Below are positions 21,532-31,648 of a stretch of DNA of 64,000 nt, piece after piece. A model generated the notes under the pieces. It was not told the DNA's origin. It made no database searches and saw nothing but the letters and a program-made list of their open reading frames with translations. The stretch is from Aplidium turbinatum (Eukaryota > Chordata > Ascidiacea > Aplousobranchia > Polyclinidae): assembly GCA_918807975.1 (NCBI GenBank), contig OU964918.1, positions 3,410,001-3,474,000 on the forward strand, read 5' to 3'. Each line of letters opens with the position of its first letter. Position 1 is the first letter of the stretch. Made by a program: the position numbers and the translations under genes.

Positions 21532-21998
21532 AAAATTATTAGGCTAAAGTAGTTATAAAAAACTTAACTGCCAAGACCGTAAAAATACAAAAAAGAATTT
21601 AAATGCACGATACCGTAGCTGTACGAGTATGAAGTTCTAAAGTCCACAAAACTTGCTTGGATTCTTGCACTTGAATCTACAAGCACAGATGGATTGTTAT
21701 TTAATCTTCTTTCTTGCCAATGAATGTCAAAGTTATTTTTCTTCTGTACCAAACTGAGAAGAATTGTCTTTACTTTTCTTTGCTTCTGTAAGAGTGTAGA
21801 CTACCAACCAACAAATCTTCTTTTATTATTTCTTGTACTTCTAAGTAGTTCTTCTGCACTAGCTGACAACAAACACGTCGTTTATTTTTATGCCTTCAAG
21901 TGCTTCTTGGCCTACCAGCTAACAAAAATCTTCTTTTATTTTTTGCTTTAATTTCTTCTTGACCTACCAACTGACAAGAACTCGTCTTTTATTTTTTA
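21532..21998 (-). other. BEL/Pao leader with degenerate 60-70 bp repeats
   Basis: Between gag and the 5' LTR, a motif of CTACCAACTGACAA type followed by TCTTCTTTTATT recurs about four times (21799, 21860, 21912, 21963) with drift. I did not find a standard primer-binding site here. Confidence 0.5.
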
Positions 21999-22865
21999 TG
22001 GTGACAGCGGTAAACCATAATCTCTTCGTGGGAAAATTTTAACATAAAGTTCCCGAATCCGTTCGTCTGTATATAATGACCGAAAAAACACACACTTGAA
22101 CTTCTTTTCCCACAAAACGCTGGGACTCGGCAGCAAGGGCAGCAAGGGCCGAGTGGTTAGCGCGTTGGGCTCGCAGTCGAGAGCCTGCGTGTTCGACTCC
22201 AGCCACCCGCACTTGCTGTTGTTTCTCTGGGCAAGAAACTTTACGATAATTGCCTCTACCCAGTGTTCGATTTCGAGTAATGGGTAGTACCAAATTTAAG
22301 TCATAAATAGAGTAGACAACCGGAAACAGACATTGCCGTCGGCTGCAGCGTGGGTCAGGTGTACGTCGGAAGGCGTACACTGATGCATAGCGCTCAAGTC
22401 CGCTTTCCCGCAATGCAGGATAAAGATAAACAAACAAACAAACAAACAATTTTCAAACAGTGTATTTCTGTAAAATTAGCCCGTGGCTATCGAAATGGGG
22501 TTGCAACTCCTTGCACCTCTAAAACTGTCACTACGATACAGATTACTTGGATAAAAGACGGAGAATTTGTCCAGCTAGCAAGCACCAAATAAACCACTTA
22601 AATGTGCGACCGACTTCCAACAAACAACTTCGAGAATGAATCAGAAAAATTTGTGATAACTCAAAGGCACGCCAGCAGTAGCGCGACGCAGCATTTCATG
22701 TCCAAACAGGTCTCATACTGAAACAGGTTTAAACCGGTCTGACACGAGTCTTACGGACGATGGTGCAATTTTGGCTCATGTTTTAGGAATTTCCATGACG
22801 TAATATTCAGTAGACCCGAACGGTTTCTACATGACGTTTGACCAGGCGAACAACCGTCTGTAACA
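21999..22865 (-). repeat. BEL/Pao 5' LTR carrying a SINE
   Basis: Same repeat as 16495-17016, lengthened by the 340-bp SINE at 22110-22449. Confidence 0.85.
22110..22449 (+). repeat. tRNA-derived SINE (family C) in the LTR
   Basis: Flanked by TTTTC (22105-22109, 22450-22454), a site present once in the other LTR. GCCGAGTGGTTAGCGCGTTG is a good pol III A-box region and GTGTTCGACTCC a B box, spaced as in a tRNA. The tail is (AAAC)n. It therefore landed after the LTR element did. The first bases, CAAAACGCTGGGAC, also occur in the gag-like gene at 19983-19996, which may mean a template switch or chance. Confidence 0.85.
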
Positions 22866-22870
22866 CCTTG

Positions 22871-24142
22871 AAATATTTCATTGATTTGCTCCTGGAGTGA
22901 GAGCAGATTGCGCTTGGTTGGTTTCTTTTATAAAAAGAGTGACAGATCATCGATCGTTCATTCAAAGGCGCCAAGCCGAGTCGCATAATGAGCTTATCCC
23001 GCGTGTGTTTTTGATTAGTTGTGAAGAAGACACTGCATGATGATTTGCGTCTGGCGTAAATTGCATACAGTTACTTCTGTCTGTGACTGAAACAAAATCA
23101 TTTATTTTACGCAACGGATATATTCTTCTTGGAATAACCTACTTCAAAGTTTGGTTGCTTTGCCTTCATCAGTTTTTAGTCTTTAGATGTCCCTTTAATG
23201 TGAAATTGACGAAATGAAGCAGATATCGACAGAAAAAAACAACAATGTGTTGATGGAATGTATTTTGAAAATGAATTCGCATATGTATATGAAGGAATTT
23301 CGAACTAGATAAGTTGTCTAATACAAGTCAAATGCATCACTTTACTAATTGGGGAATGGTATATAATGCTATGAATGATATATCTCTAACCTCGTACAAG
23401 CCTGATGGCAGCAAGTGCCATGTTTTCATCGATTCAATATCATCAGCTGTTGAATCGATTTAATAATCGACAAGTTTGCGATGAGAGAATGCTTGCACAC
23501 GATTGCCTATAGTTACTATAGGATTCTTTTATCGAAGCAACGTTAGACGAGTTTGATTTATCGTAAAATTGGCTGCCTGCCTGCCTTCAATGACTGCACA
23601 GTGCACAAGTGGACATCGCTTACTGCTATGTTTCAAAACATAATTTTTAGAACAACACATTGCTGTTTTGCCTTTAATTTATCATCATCATGGTTGAACC
23701 GATGTAAAATGACGTAACTCGTAGGTATATATAGAATGCGAAAAGTCTGTCATTTTATATTTTCGCACTACGTTTTTGTTTTGCATCTGTTTCTGCAGAA
23801 ACGTGGTAAATAAACAATTCCTGATTTCGCTAATTGAATCGTTCTAAACATCGGCAAACCGTTGTAATTTATACCCAGCTCGAAAACTCGGTAAGTTTGG
23901 CATTAGTTCTACGTTGCTAGACGTTGAATCAACATAAATATGATAGATTGTACGAGCTGTGTATCACCGTGTAAATTGAGTAACAGCGTGCTTTGTTCCG
24001 TTTTTCACTGAAATGCATATACAGTATATTGGTAATGGAGCCTTCTTATTTGAAGCAACATTGTAATAATGTAACAGTAGCGCATTTTTTTTCTGAAGCC
24101 TCGAAGAAGTTCACCCTCAGCCGCAACGGCTACGGTGCACAA
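22871..24142. other. No gene recognised
   Basis: Non-coding. At 23725-23830 there is a TATATATAG, then AATAAACAATTCC about 85 bp on, a layout that could belong to a promoter or a solo LTR, but no matching partner or target duplication was found. Confidence 0.35.
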
Positions 24143-24229
24143 CCCAGTCAGCAAAGCTGGTCCTTTTTACATTGATTCAACGTCTGCAAACGATGAATCA
24201 ATGTAAAAGGACCAGTTTTGCTCGCTTGG
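24143..24229. repeat. Dispersed palindromic repeat, full copy
   Basis: Imperfect palindrome of about 87 bp with tips CCCAGTCAGCAAA and TTTTGCTCGCTTGG, next arms TGGTCCTTTTTACATTGATT and the complement, and a centre of AACGTCTGCAAACG. Other copies lie at 26374, 26649, 34601, 39383, 46597 and 47466. Confidence 0.75.
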
Positions 24230-24445
24230 AAGCCATGCATAAGGATAAGCTGGTTTACACTGGCGCGCGAGAACAACCAGCAAAATTAATTTAGTCGGGT
24301 GTTGTGATGCCAAATAAAAGATTTCACAGCACGGGCGGCGCTACGCATCATCGTAAACCGACTCTAATAGCTTGTATCATGCCACTAGCAAACATACAAA
24401 ACAAACCGTGGTTTTTGTTCAATGATTTTGATGTAACGCAGATGT

Positions 24446-24682
24446 TCAAGACTTGCCTCATCAAGGCGTAACCGTTTGCTCACTGGTGTTGGACGCTATG
24501 GTGCAGACATGTTGCGTTGAGGCTTGGTAGAGAGTGCTGCTTGTGAGTGTGGCGAAATGCAGACGGCAGCCCACATTATCAAGGATTGCCGGCTATATAG
24601 ACCACCCCATGGTATGGAAGGTCTAATTTCCATCGATGACGACACCAGGCAGTGGCTAACCAACGGATGCCCTGACATATAG
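24446..24682 (+). pseudogene. Non-LTR retrotransposon C-terminal remnant
   Basis: Plus-strand frame RNRLLTGVGRYGADML, one in-frame stop, then ACECGEMQTAAHIIKDCRLY, PPHGMEG and DDDTRQWL before a TAG. The C-x-C-G, then H-I, then C pattern is the zinc-knuckle tail found after the reverse transcriptase in a widespread LINE group. The same tail is seen at 30190-30780. Only the 3' end is present, as usual for 5'-truncated LINE copies. Confidence 0.75.
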
Positions 24683-26373
24683 CGACAATACGAGAGAAGA
24701 AGAATCGATATAACTCGCTCGCTGTAATACAGTATTGAATAGAATCAACGTCTTCTGATTTCATTTGCATTTGATCGTGTTTTCCTGTTTTCAAATCCCA
24801 GCATTGTTACGCAGATTCAACGTCAAACGACGTAAAACCGTTGCTGCGATTGAAACAAACAGAAATAAAACCATTTCCATGTGCTTGTTCACCACTGACA
24901 AATCGGCCATTTTTACGTTGATTCAACAACTAAAGACGTTGAGTCGACGTACAAATGGTCAATTTTTCTCTGTAGGTTGGTTGACGTATTTCGACTGCTC
25001 TTCTACTTATTTATTTTTACATCTTGTTGTATACGTTATAATCCAGGCAATAAGTTAACGATAATGGCATAATTTATTAACCCATCATTCAGTTCTACGA
25101 ATGATATTTGTAGTTGTAAAACACCAAAGATAGAAATGTTTGCTTTGAAATTACTTCGATTTTCGAAACTGTGCCCATTCAACGTTGCAAATCAACAAAA
25201 TAGTAAATAAAGCACTTCGCATCTTTCCAAACAAACTGAAGTCAAATAAACAATTTACACGTCTAAGCACTGTGGTCAAACGTTGAGTCGATATAACAAT
25301 GTCGCACTTTTGCCGGCTGGATAACTACAGAATAAATGGTTTCTCGGCAGTTGATGAGCCGTTACGGTTGTTAGTGTGAGAGACAGAGCGCAAAGTGTGA
25401 TTACCGTGGGAATACCGCGACGTCATTATCTCAAGCAGAGCAAGTTAACTCGACCTGTTATCAGACGTGTTCAAATGGCCACGCCCTTCACTAGTTTTGA
25501 AATTTTATATAGAAGGAATTTTCCTAAAACGCTGATATTTCTTGACTTTTACTTTTTATCATTTGAGCATCGTTTAAACTTAATTTGGTTATTTTTGGAA
25601 CACTATGTGGTTCACAATAAGCATTTTGTCACAGGTTGTTCAGAAATTTTGTCTAAATTCCTAGATTTTGGCAATCGGCATCGACATGACTAATCGCTTC
25701 TGCTATTGTATACACAGTGGCCGCAGTCAACCGCGAGTCAAGTCATCAATCACACATTAAAACTAAGAACGAAACGCAATGGGACTCATAGTACAATTTA
25801 TCGTTTTATCTCAATTCAAGCAGTTTTTGTTGCGTCATTGCAAGGCAAGTGAAGTTGACCAGTTTTTACAAAGATAAAACGTGTTCACAACATGAAAAGC
25901 AAACTTTAGCAACTAGTAATGATCCGTTACTTTAGTTTAGGATTTACACTTTGCTACTTTTGAAAAAAAAAACAGAGCTAATCACAACCGAATCATCAAC
26001 CACAGCCATATACAAAGCGTTTGTACCATGTATGTAGACGACATCAGAGAAACAGATTATTCCAAAAAAAGAAATAATCTCGGCAAAATTCCTCATCGTA
26101 GCTTCAAATGCAACATGCCTTTTTGCACAAAGCATATTGTCATTCATGACATGCACAGTTGAGAAGGAGCGATATTCCTGGCGTCAGCACTACCTGACTG
26201 CTCACGACAGAACAGCGAGCATTGTGTTTCGCTAAACTGAATTTTTCATAACTCAACGATCATTCGATGTGTGTTGATCCAGAATTGTGGCAGCCTACAT
26301 TTCATTTTGAATCTTGAAAAGTAAAATTACCTTTTCTTACATTGTCTCGACATTGCGAGACTCAAGTTAAACA
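24683..26373. other. Gene-poor stretch with partial palindromic repeats
   Basis: Partial copies of the dispersed palindrome are at about 24905-24975 (TTTTTACGTTGATTCAAC and complement) and 25272-25320 (AAACGTTGAGTCGAT, ending TTTTGCCGGCTGG). No coding frame is convincing. Confidence 0.5.
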
Positions 26374-26444
26374 ACCCAGACAGAAAAACCCATCATTGTT
26401 AGATTGATTCAACGTCTGAAAAATGACGAGTTTTGCTATCTGGG
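26374..26444. repeat. Dispersed palindromic repeat copy
   Basis: Tips CCCAGACAGAAAA and TTTTGCTATCTGGG around TTGATTCAACGTC. A partial copy follows at about 26467-26525 (CCCAGGCAGAAAAG). Confidence 0.7.
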
Positions 26445-26648
26445 AAATTGAGCAAAAAGCAGGCAGCCCAGGCAGAAAAGTTGGCTTTTATATCGTTTCA
26501 ACGTTTAGCTACATTGAAAAGTATCAAAAAGAAGTTTTTTTTTTCTTTGATTCTAAAACATTTAGCAGGTTGAAATGAAAGCTACACTCTATGAAATGAA
26601 ACGCCTGACAAAACAGCTGACTAGAAATCGTGTTACCTATACTTCTAA

Positions 26649-26736
26649 CCCAGCCAGTAAGTCAACCACTTTCTACAATGATTCGACGTCTGCAGACGTT
26701 AAATAAATGTAAAAAGGACCAATTTTGCTGGCTGGG
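26649..26736. repeat. Dispersed palindromic repeat, clearest tips
   Basis: CCCAGCCAG at the left and CTGGCTGGG at the right, centre GACGTCTGCAGACGTT. The right half has TGTAAAAAGGACCAATTTTG. A further half copy lies at about 26776-26823, ending TTTGCTGGCTGG. Confidence 0.75.
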
Positions 26737-26823
26737 AAAGAATGTGATAAACTAGAGTTATTTCAACCAGAAATTCAATCTGCTAACGTTGAATCAATGT
26801 GAAAAAAATGATTTGCTGGCTGG

Positions 26824-27686
26824 TATCGCTACAACTATTTTATGCTTTCATTCATCTTGATTTGTCGTGAGAGATACTACGATGCTAAGCAGCCATGACC
26901 ACCTGCGGAGAAGCAATTCATCACAATAACCTCAAAACCGCTTGATGTAGTATGAATATGAAAAATACTGCATTTATTATAGGAAAAAATAATTAGTTTT
27001 AAAATATTGTTGTTGAATGTTCACAAATCATTAAAATTAAAATTCGAACGAACAAAATCGGACATAAAATGACTAAGTGCCAGCAAAATTTGCGTTTTTA
27101 GAGCTTTTTTGCAACATATGTTTTCAGAATGCACAAACTAAACATTTGTTTTGAAAACAAATAATTAAAATATAAAATAAAAGCATTTGACTATGTGCAT
27201 GCCGATTTTCTCAAATGTGCGATATTTAGCGGCTGAGTTATAAACCAATAATCAGGGCGTGGCCAAATGGTCACGTCTCGTGCTTTTTGCGCGTATTTGA
27301 GACGAATACCAGATAGGGTTAAAGCCTTGTTTCTTTAATATAATTTACATCTAACTTTAGCGATTTGACTCCTGTCTAATAAATCTATTATAGCTATAGA
27401 TATACACATGATTCGAAGTCACGTTTGAATTTTTTGGAAAGTCAGATAAATTTTCTTTCACTTGGTAAAATATCTAAATGACAGTATGCATATCAAAGGC
27501 GTAATAAACGTTCAAAAACAGTGGGCACAATATGCCCCCCCCAACTCAGGGAATCCCTTGAGAGCCCAGTCTTAATACGGTTAAAATTGACCATTCGAAT
27601 GCATATTTTTGAATTACAACATAGAACAATGCTACACTAAACATTATAGCACTAGCTTTTATGTAGGCCACTGTCCATAGATACTT
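26824..27686. other. No gene; remnants of the TTAACCCTAT family
   Basis: CAGATAGGGTTAA at 27312-27324 is a complemented tip of the MITE family seen at 10187 and 16106. From about 27575 TCTTAATACGGTTAAAA and TTTTTGAATTACAACATA resemble its internal part. A C8 run at 27536 recalls the large transposon's tip, but no TIR pair was found. Confidence 0.4.
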
Positions 27687-28027
27687 TTAACCCATTTACG
27701 CCGGTGTCCTTTTAATACTAGAATTCCGAGATATTTTACACCCTAGAATTACCACGGTGTCCTATAGGACACCTTCAGTAATGCAGCGTTTTTCTGTCTA
27801 ACTGCTAGTGTTTTAACTATTATTATGCATTATAAATGAAAGCAGTTTCCTCAGAAACGCATTTGCATGCAACTGGTATTGTTGAAAACCTATTTCGAAC
27901 AAAAAAGCAAAAGAAATAAGCACTTTATGGGACACGGTTTAGCAATCTTAGACTAGCCTACAGATGTAAAACAAACATTATAAATGAGTACACTTGTGAC
28001 CAGCCATATATATAATGCATCACAGTA

Positions 28028-28501
28028 TCATTTGCAACACCCGCTGAGTTTCACAAAAACAAATTTTGAATCGTTTTGCGAACACTTTCCACGGGTAGGA
28101 TTCTGACACTTGGAACACGGAAATGTCATTGCATTGTTACAGCCTCTTCTAAAGCATTTCCTGCGTTTTCTTGACCCAGGTGTCATGACAATAGTTGTGT
28201 TGTTTTGTAGTTGGTGGTGCAAACATTCAATGAGCTCGAGTATAAAGTCTCTTCGTGATATACGGTTTCCAGTCGACTTTATAAAAAGGGCACATGCGTT
28301 GATTGCCGCTATATCGAGATCGAGGATGTTACCCCATACAGCTAATGGCCACCTCCTGGACACTGATCGCGTACTTTACAAACGAGCCATTTGATCAAAA
28401 ACGTCGACCACGACTTTGTTCTCATTGTAGAAACCGATCACACATGGATTTTGGGCAGCCGTGGTGGTGTCCACATCTGGCGTAGACTGTTGTTTAGCTT
28501 T
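28028..28501 (-). pseudogene. piggyBac transposase C-terminal part
   Basis: The minus-strand frame encodes P-C-V-I-G-F-Y-N-E-N-K-V-V-V-D-V-F-D-Q-M, the region around the last conserved aspartate of piggyBac transposases. It continues with RRWPLAVWGNILDLDIAAIN and a helix with R-R-D-F. The C-terminus is Cys-rich (CSKCQN, G-x-C), like the piggyBac zinc-binding tail that contacts the TIRs. One in-frame stop follows D-Q-M-A-R-L. The N-terminal two thirds are missing, so the copy could not move by itself. Identification is from family motifs. Confidence 0.82.
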
Positions 28502-29694
28502 TAGTTGGTATTTTATATACCGTAGGTACTATAGTGTGTGAAATGTAAATTTAAAAACTTTGCTGTGGCTGTGTTACAAATCAAAGACTTGCTGTTGCGT
28601 AATAATGAGTTAGTTTCGACATGCAGCTATTGATAGCAAAAGAGATTTAGATTTAAAATAAGGTTATTAAGCCAATACAGTGCAAAATGTTTTCTGATGT
28701 CCTATAGGACACCGTGGTAATTGTAGGGTGTAAAATCAACAATGCGGTATAATTTCTTGAAAAATTATTCTTGGAATTCGGGCAACACGGTAACATTATG
28801 TCAACTAAATTTTGTTAAAAGTCAAGAAATTTCAGAAGAAAAGCTCTTAATCCGAAGCGGCAATTGCAGATTAAAGAAGACCCGGTGTCCTATAGGACAC
28901 CTTGGTACAGAGGTGGGCAGTAACTAGTTACAAAAGTAACTAGTTACTGTAACTAGTTACTTTTTGAGTAACTGTAACGGTAACTTCGTTACTATTTTCC
29001 AAAAGTAACGAAACGCGGTAACTAGTTCCTATTTTAACACTTTTTCAACAGTTACAGTTACAAGTTACTTTTGTATTGAAATTTTAGTTTTTAATTGCCG
29101 TTTATTTCTCTGCACGTGTTTGTGTCTTGCTTAGTGCGTGTTTGCTGCGTTTTGCGCAATAATGCATTTTTTTCGCAGATGTATCGGCGCAGCACTGCGC
29201 ATGCGCGGTTCTACTTTTGTTTTGTGGTCTGGTGGAGAAGGGTTGCCATATTGGCGAACTGATCGCCAAAGTCCAGAAATCTGGCGATTTTTTAAGACGT
29301 TTAGCTTCATATTTATGATTTAGCTCTTTCTTGGCGATTTTTTATAACTGATTTGGCTAAATTAGTTGTTTTTGGCGATTAATCAATATGTACCAAAGAC
29401 AGGCAAGACACAACAATGCAACAGGGTTGAGCATTATAATAATAAATTTTACATATTTACAAATGAATTTAACAGTCAAACGTTTTCGGTTTAACTTAAG
29501 CCCTCATCAGGAACCTGAAAATATTTATAAAAATGCAGTAAATTTCAACTTCTTGAAGGTAACTAACTAACTGACTTTAAGCATCAAGAAACACGCAGCG
29601 ATTAAAAGAAATTTGTTGATGCTTATAGTCAGTTAGTTATAGTTACCTTCAAGAAGTTGAAACTTATTGCATTTAGTGTAACGCTTGCAATGCC

Positions 29695-30188
29695 TCTAAA
29701 AAGATTGTCTGACATTAAAACCAGCAACAGCATTGCTGTTTGCTTGCCGTTGGTGGACGTTCTTGTGGAAGCAATACAAACCAGATTTGGTCATTGGTTC
29801 GAGGACAGCGACTGCATTCCACCTACAATTTAGACTTATCTGTGTTTAATGCCTGATCATTAAGCGACACTGCTGAATTGAAGACAAAAATAAAACAGAA
29901 CATGCTTCAAGCAATTGAAGAAGCAAACTGGTCTGCTGAAGAGGGGAGCAGCAGCGACGCTGAAGTGGATGGTGGTAAGTAGAGCCACGGAGGACTTTTG
30001 TACCACTTTACGCAAATACCTAGAAAAGAAAGCAATGCGCGTTGAATCTGTTACAGGAGTATTTGGAAGCGGACCCTGAGGACAAGTTAAGCGGATCCAG
30101 ATTCACAATTGGACCGATGAAAAAACTGTTTTAAAAACATAACACTCCCATTCCGTCAAGTGCTGCAGTAGAAATATTGTTTTCATTG
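29695..30188 (+). pseudogene. hAT transposase remnant, part 1
   Basis: Plus-strand pieces read VDVLVEAIQTRFGHWFEDSD and later N-T-P-I-P-S-S-A-A-V-E-I-L-F-S. The latter is the start of the hATC motif (S-A-A-V-E-R-L-F-S in relatives). Several stops and frame changes occur. The motif is cut at 30188 by the LINE insertion and resumes at about 30885. Confidence 0.7.
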
Positions 30189-30884
30189 CAGCACTTGTTC
30201 ATCACCAGACTATTCGTTCATCCCCGACGCCGACACACGCTCCATCGACCTGACACTACCAAGACAGGCATGGGTGCGCCTCAACCGTCTCCGTACGGGC
30301 GTCGGGCTTTTCCGCTCAACCATGCACCAATGGGAAATGGCTTCCTCCTGTGAATGTGGTGCCGAGGAACAGACCGCAGACCACATCATTGATTGATTGA
30401 TTAAATCTTTATCCTCGGACTGGGAAAGCTTCTTGCAGAACTTAATCCTGGCAGTTTCGCATACTTGTAGAGGCTTTAAATCACTGACGCAGGCCCGGTC
30501 ACCGAGATTGACAGAGTGAAGTTTCCGATTGTTGAAGTCTTGTTGCCGGGAAATTATTCCATCTATTAGATGCCGCTAAATAGAGAGGAGTCCTTAACGT
30601 GCGTTGCTCAAGCGCATGCCCTGAGAGTCGAACCAGTGCCGCTTGATCTTGAAGCTTTTTCGTTCCAGAAGTGACGCGCTAACCAATTGAACTATCGGGG
30701 CGGACATCATCGATGACTGTAACATCTTCAAGCCACCTAACGGAGTGGAAGGTCTGCGTCATGGATGATGAAACCAAAGACTGGCTGCTCTCTAGTAGCC
30801 TTCCAGTGTAGTCCGGGAACATCGTGAATCTGGGGCGGTAAAAGGATAGACTTTCGGCCCCAGGGGCTCACACAACGACGACGA
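30189..30884 (+). mobile_element. LINE 3' end nested in the hAT transposase
   Basis: The frame reads L-P-R-Q-A-W-V-R-L-N-R-L-R-T-G-V-G-L-F, then CECGAEEQTADHI, and after the SINE D-D-C-N-I-F-K-P-P-N-G-V-E-G. This is the same RT tail as at 24446-24682. The 3' UTR has GGCGGTAAAAGGATAGAC and ends (ACG)n-like. It splits the hATC motif, with a short ATTG repeat at both borders. A SINE interrupts it at 30390. Confidence 0.75.
30390..30703 (-). repeat. tRNA-derived SINE (family B) nested in the LINE
   Basis: Perfect 7-bp duplication ACATCAT (30383-30389, 30704-30710). In sense it starts TCCGCCCCGATAGTTCAATT with GGTTAGCGCG (A box) and GGTTCGACTCT (B box) and ends in an (ATCA)n tail. A second copy lies at about 43003-43286. 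Confidence 0.85.
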
Positions 30885-31010
30885 TTGGGCAAGGATGGAC
30901 ATTTTAAAGCCCAAAAGGGCAGGCCTGAGTGACGAGCACTTTGAAATGCTCGTATTTCTCAAAGGAAATAAACATATAAGCCACTGAGTATTTTTTTTAA
31001 ATAAAACCTT
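30885..31010 (+). pseudogene. hAT transposase remnant, part 2 (hATC end)
   Basis: Encodes ILKPKRAGLSDEHFEMLVFL then K-G-N-K-H-I-S-H and a stop. This is the very end of a hAT transposase, continuing the motif broken at 30188. Confidence 0.8.
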
Positions 31011-31317
31011 GTTGGTTTTGTACTTGTGCTGTTATGTTAGCATGGATGGCTCTAACACTATATATCAAACATTGCGGTTAAACTGGACTTGCATGCAGAG
31101 CTGGTCAGGTGCAGAATTTTATGTTCAGATTTGTGAGTAACTGAAAGTAACTAGTAACTGTAACTAGTAACGGTAACTAGTTACTTTTTAAAATTGGTAA
31201 CTGTAACGGTAACTCAGTTACTATTTTGGCCAAGTAACTGTAACTGTAACTCAGTTACTTTTGAAAGTAACTTTGCCCACCTTTGCCTTGGTAATTCTAG
31301 TGTTCAAAGGACATCGG

Positions 31318-31648
31318 TTTCAATGCATCAGTATTGCATCATCTTATTTTGATTGAATCATTTTGGACTTGCTAGTAGTTGTTTAGGGTCTGTTTTGGAA
31401 TTTGTTGATAAATATTTGAGAACAACGTACTTTTTCTGGATTTTGTGAAAGTTTGAAGATTGTTAAAAAATGAGAAGAGCCGGAAGAAGTGAAGTGAGGA
31501 GGAACATGCATGTTTTATTGCCTATTGGTAATAGATATGAATTATGTCTCTTCATATTTTGACACTCAATAATATTGTGCTTCCTACTACACTCTAATTT
31601 GTGTAAGATTTTGCTTCTTTTGTTTGTTTATTTTGCTTCATATTTGTT
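31318..31648. other. No gene recognised
   Basis: Short non-coding interval between the nested cluster and an inverted repeat that brackets a LINE remnant. Confidence 0.35.

Larger units (their letters stand above)
16495..22865 (-). mobile_element. BEL/Pao LTR retrotransposon, broken
   Basis: An LTR element read on the minus strand. LTRs lie at 16495-17016 and 21999-22865, with a 5-bp target duplication CCTTG (16490-16494, 22866-22870). In element sense each LTR begins TGTTACAG and ends GACCA. A purine-rich tract (AACTAGGGGCCGC) precedes the 3' LTR, as expected for plus-strand priming. The gag-like gene is upstream and the pol-like gene downstream. The two LTRs are almost identical where they align, so the insertion is recent. 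It is broken, with at least one break in pol. A SINE sits in the 5' LTR. Confidence 0.88.
28908..31285 (+). mobile_element. hAT element nested in the piggyBac copy
   Basis: The tips are CAGAGGTGGGCAGTAACTAG on the left and GCCCACCTTTG on the right, with a perfect 8-bp duplication CCTTGGTA (28900-28907, 31286-31293). Long GTAACTAGTTAC-type subterminal repeats occur at both ends (28915-29010, 31135-31270), as in known hAT families with this tip. Inside are degenerate transposase pieces and an inverted repeat at 29545-29665. It is interrupted by a LINE fragment at about 30189. Confidence 0.85.
27687..31317 (-). mobile_element. piggyBac-type element, decayed, with nested insertions
   Basis: The left end reads TTAA then CCCATTTACGCCGGTGTCC (27687-27709). 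The complemented right end, CCGATGTCCTTTGAACACTA, stops at about 31317 and aligns with CCGGTGTCCTTTTAATACTA on the left. A piggyBac transposase tail lies inside on the minus strand. A palindrome GTGTCCTATAGGACAC occurs near 27765 and 28885, with a variant at 28697. The TTAA is not preserved at the right, so that border is approximate. A hAT element (28908-31285) interrupts the right arm. Confidence 0.65.

Noticed and set aside
22140-22210. tRNA gene in the LTR region
   Set aside because: A and B boxes are present but the acceptor stem does not close, and the sequence continues into a SINE body with an (AAAC)n tail.
23700-23900. Solo LTR or promoter (TATATATAG, then AATAAA)
   Set aside because: No terminal TG/CA pair, target duplication or second copy was found; common motifs in A+T-rich DNA.
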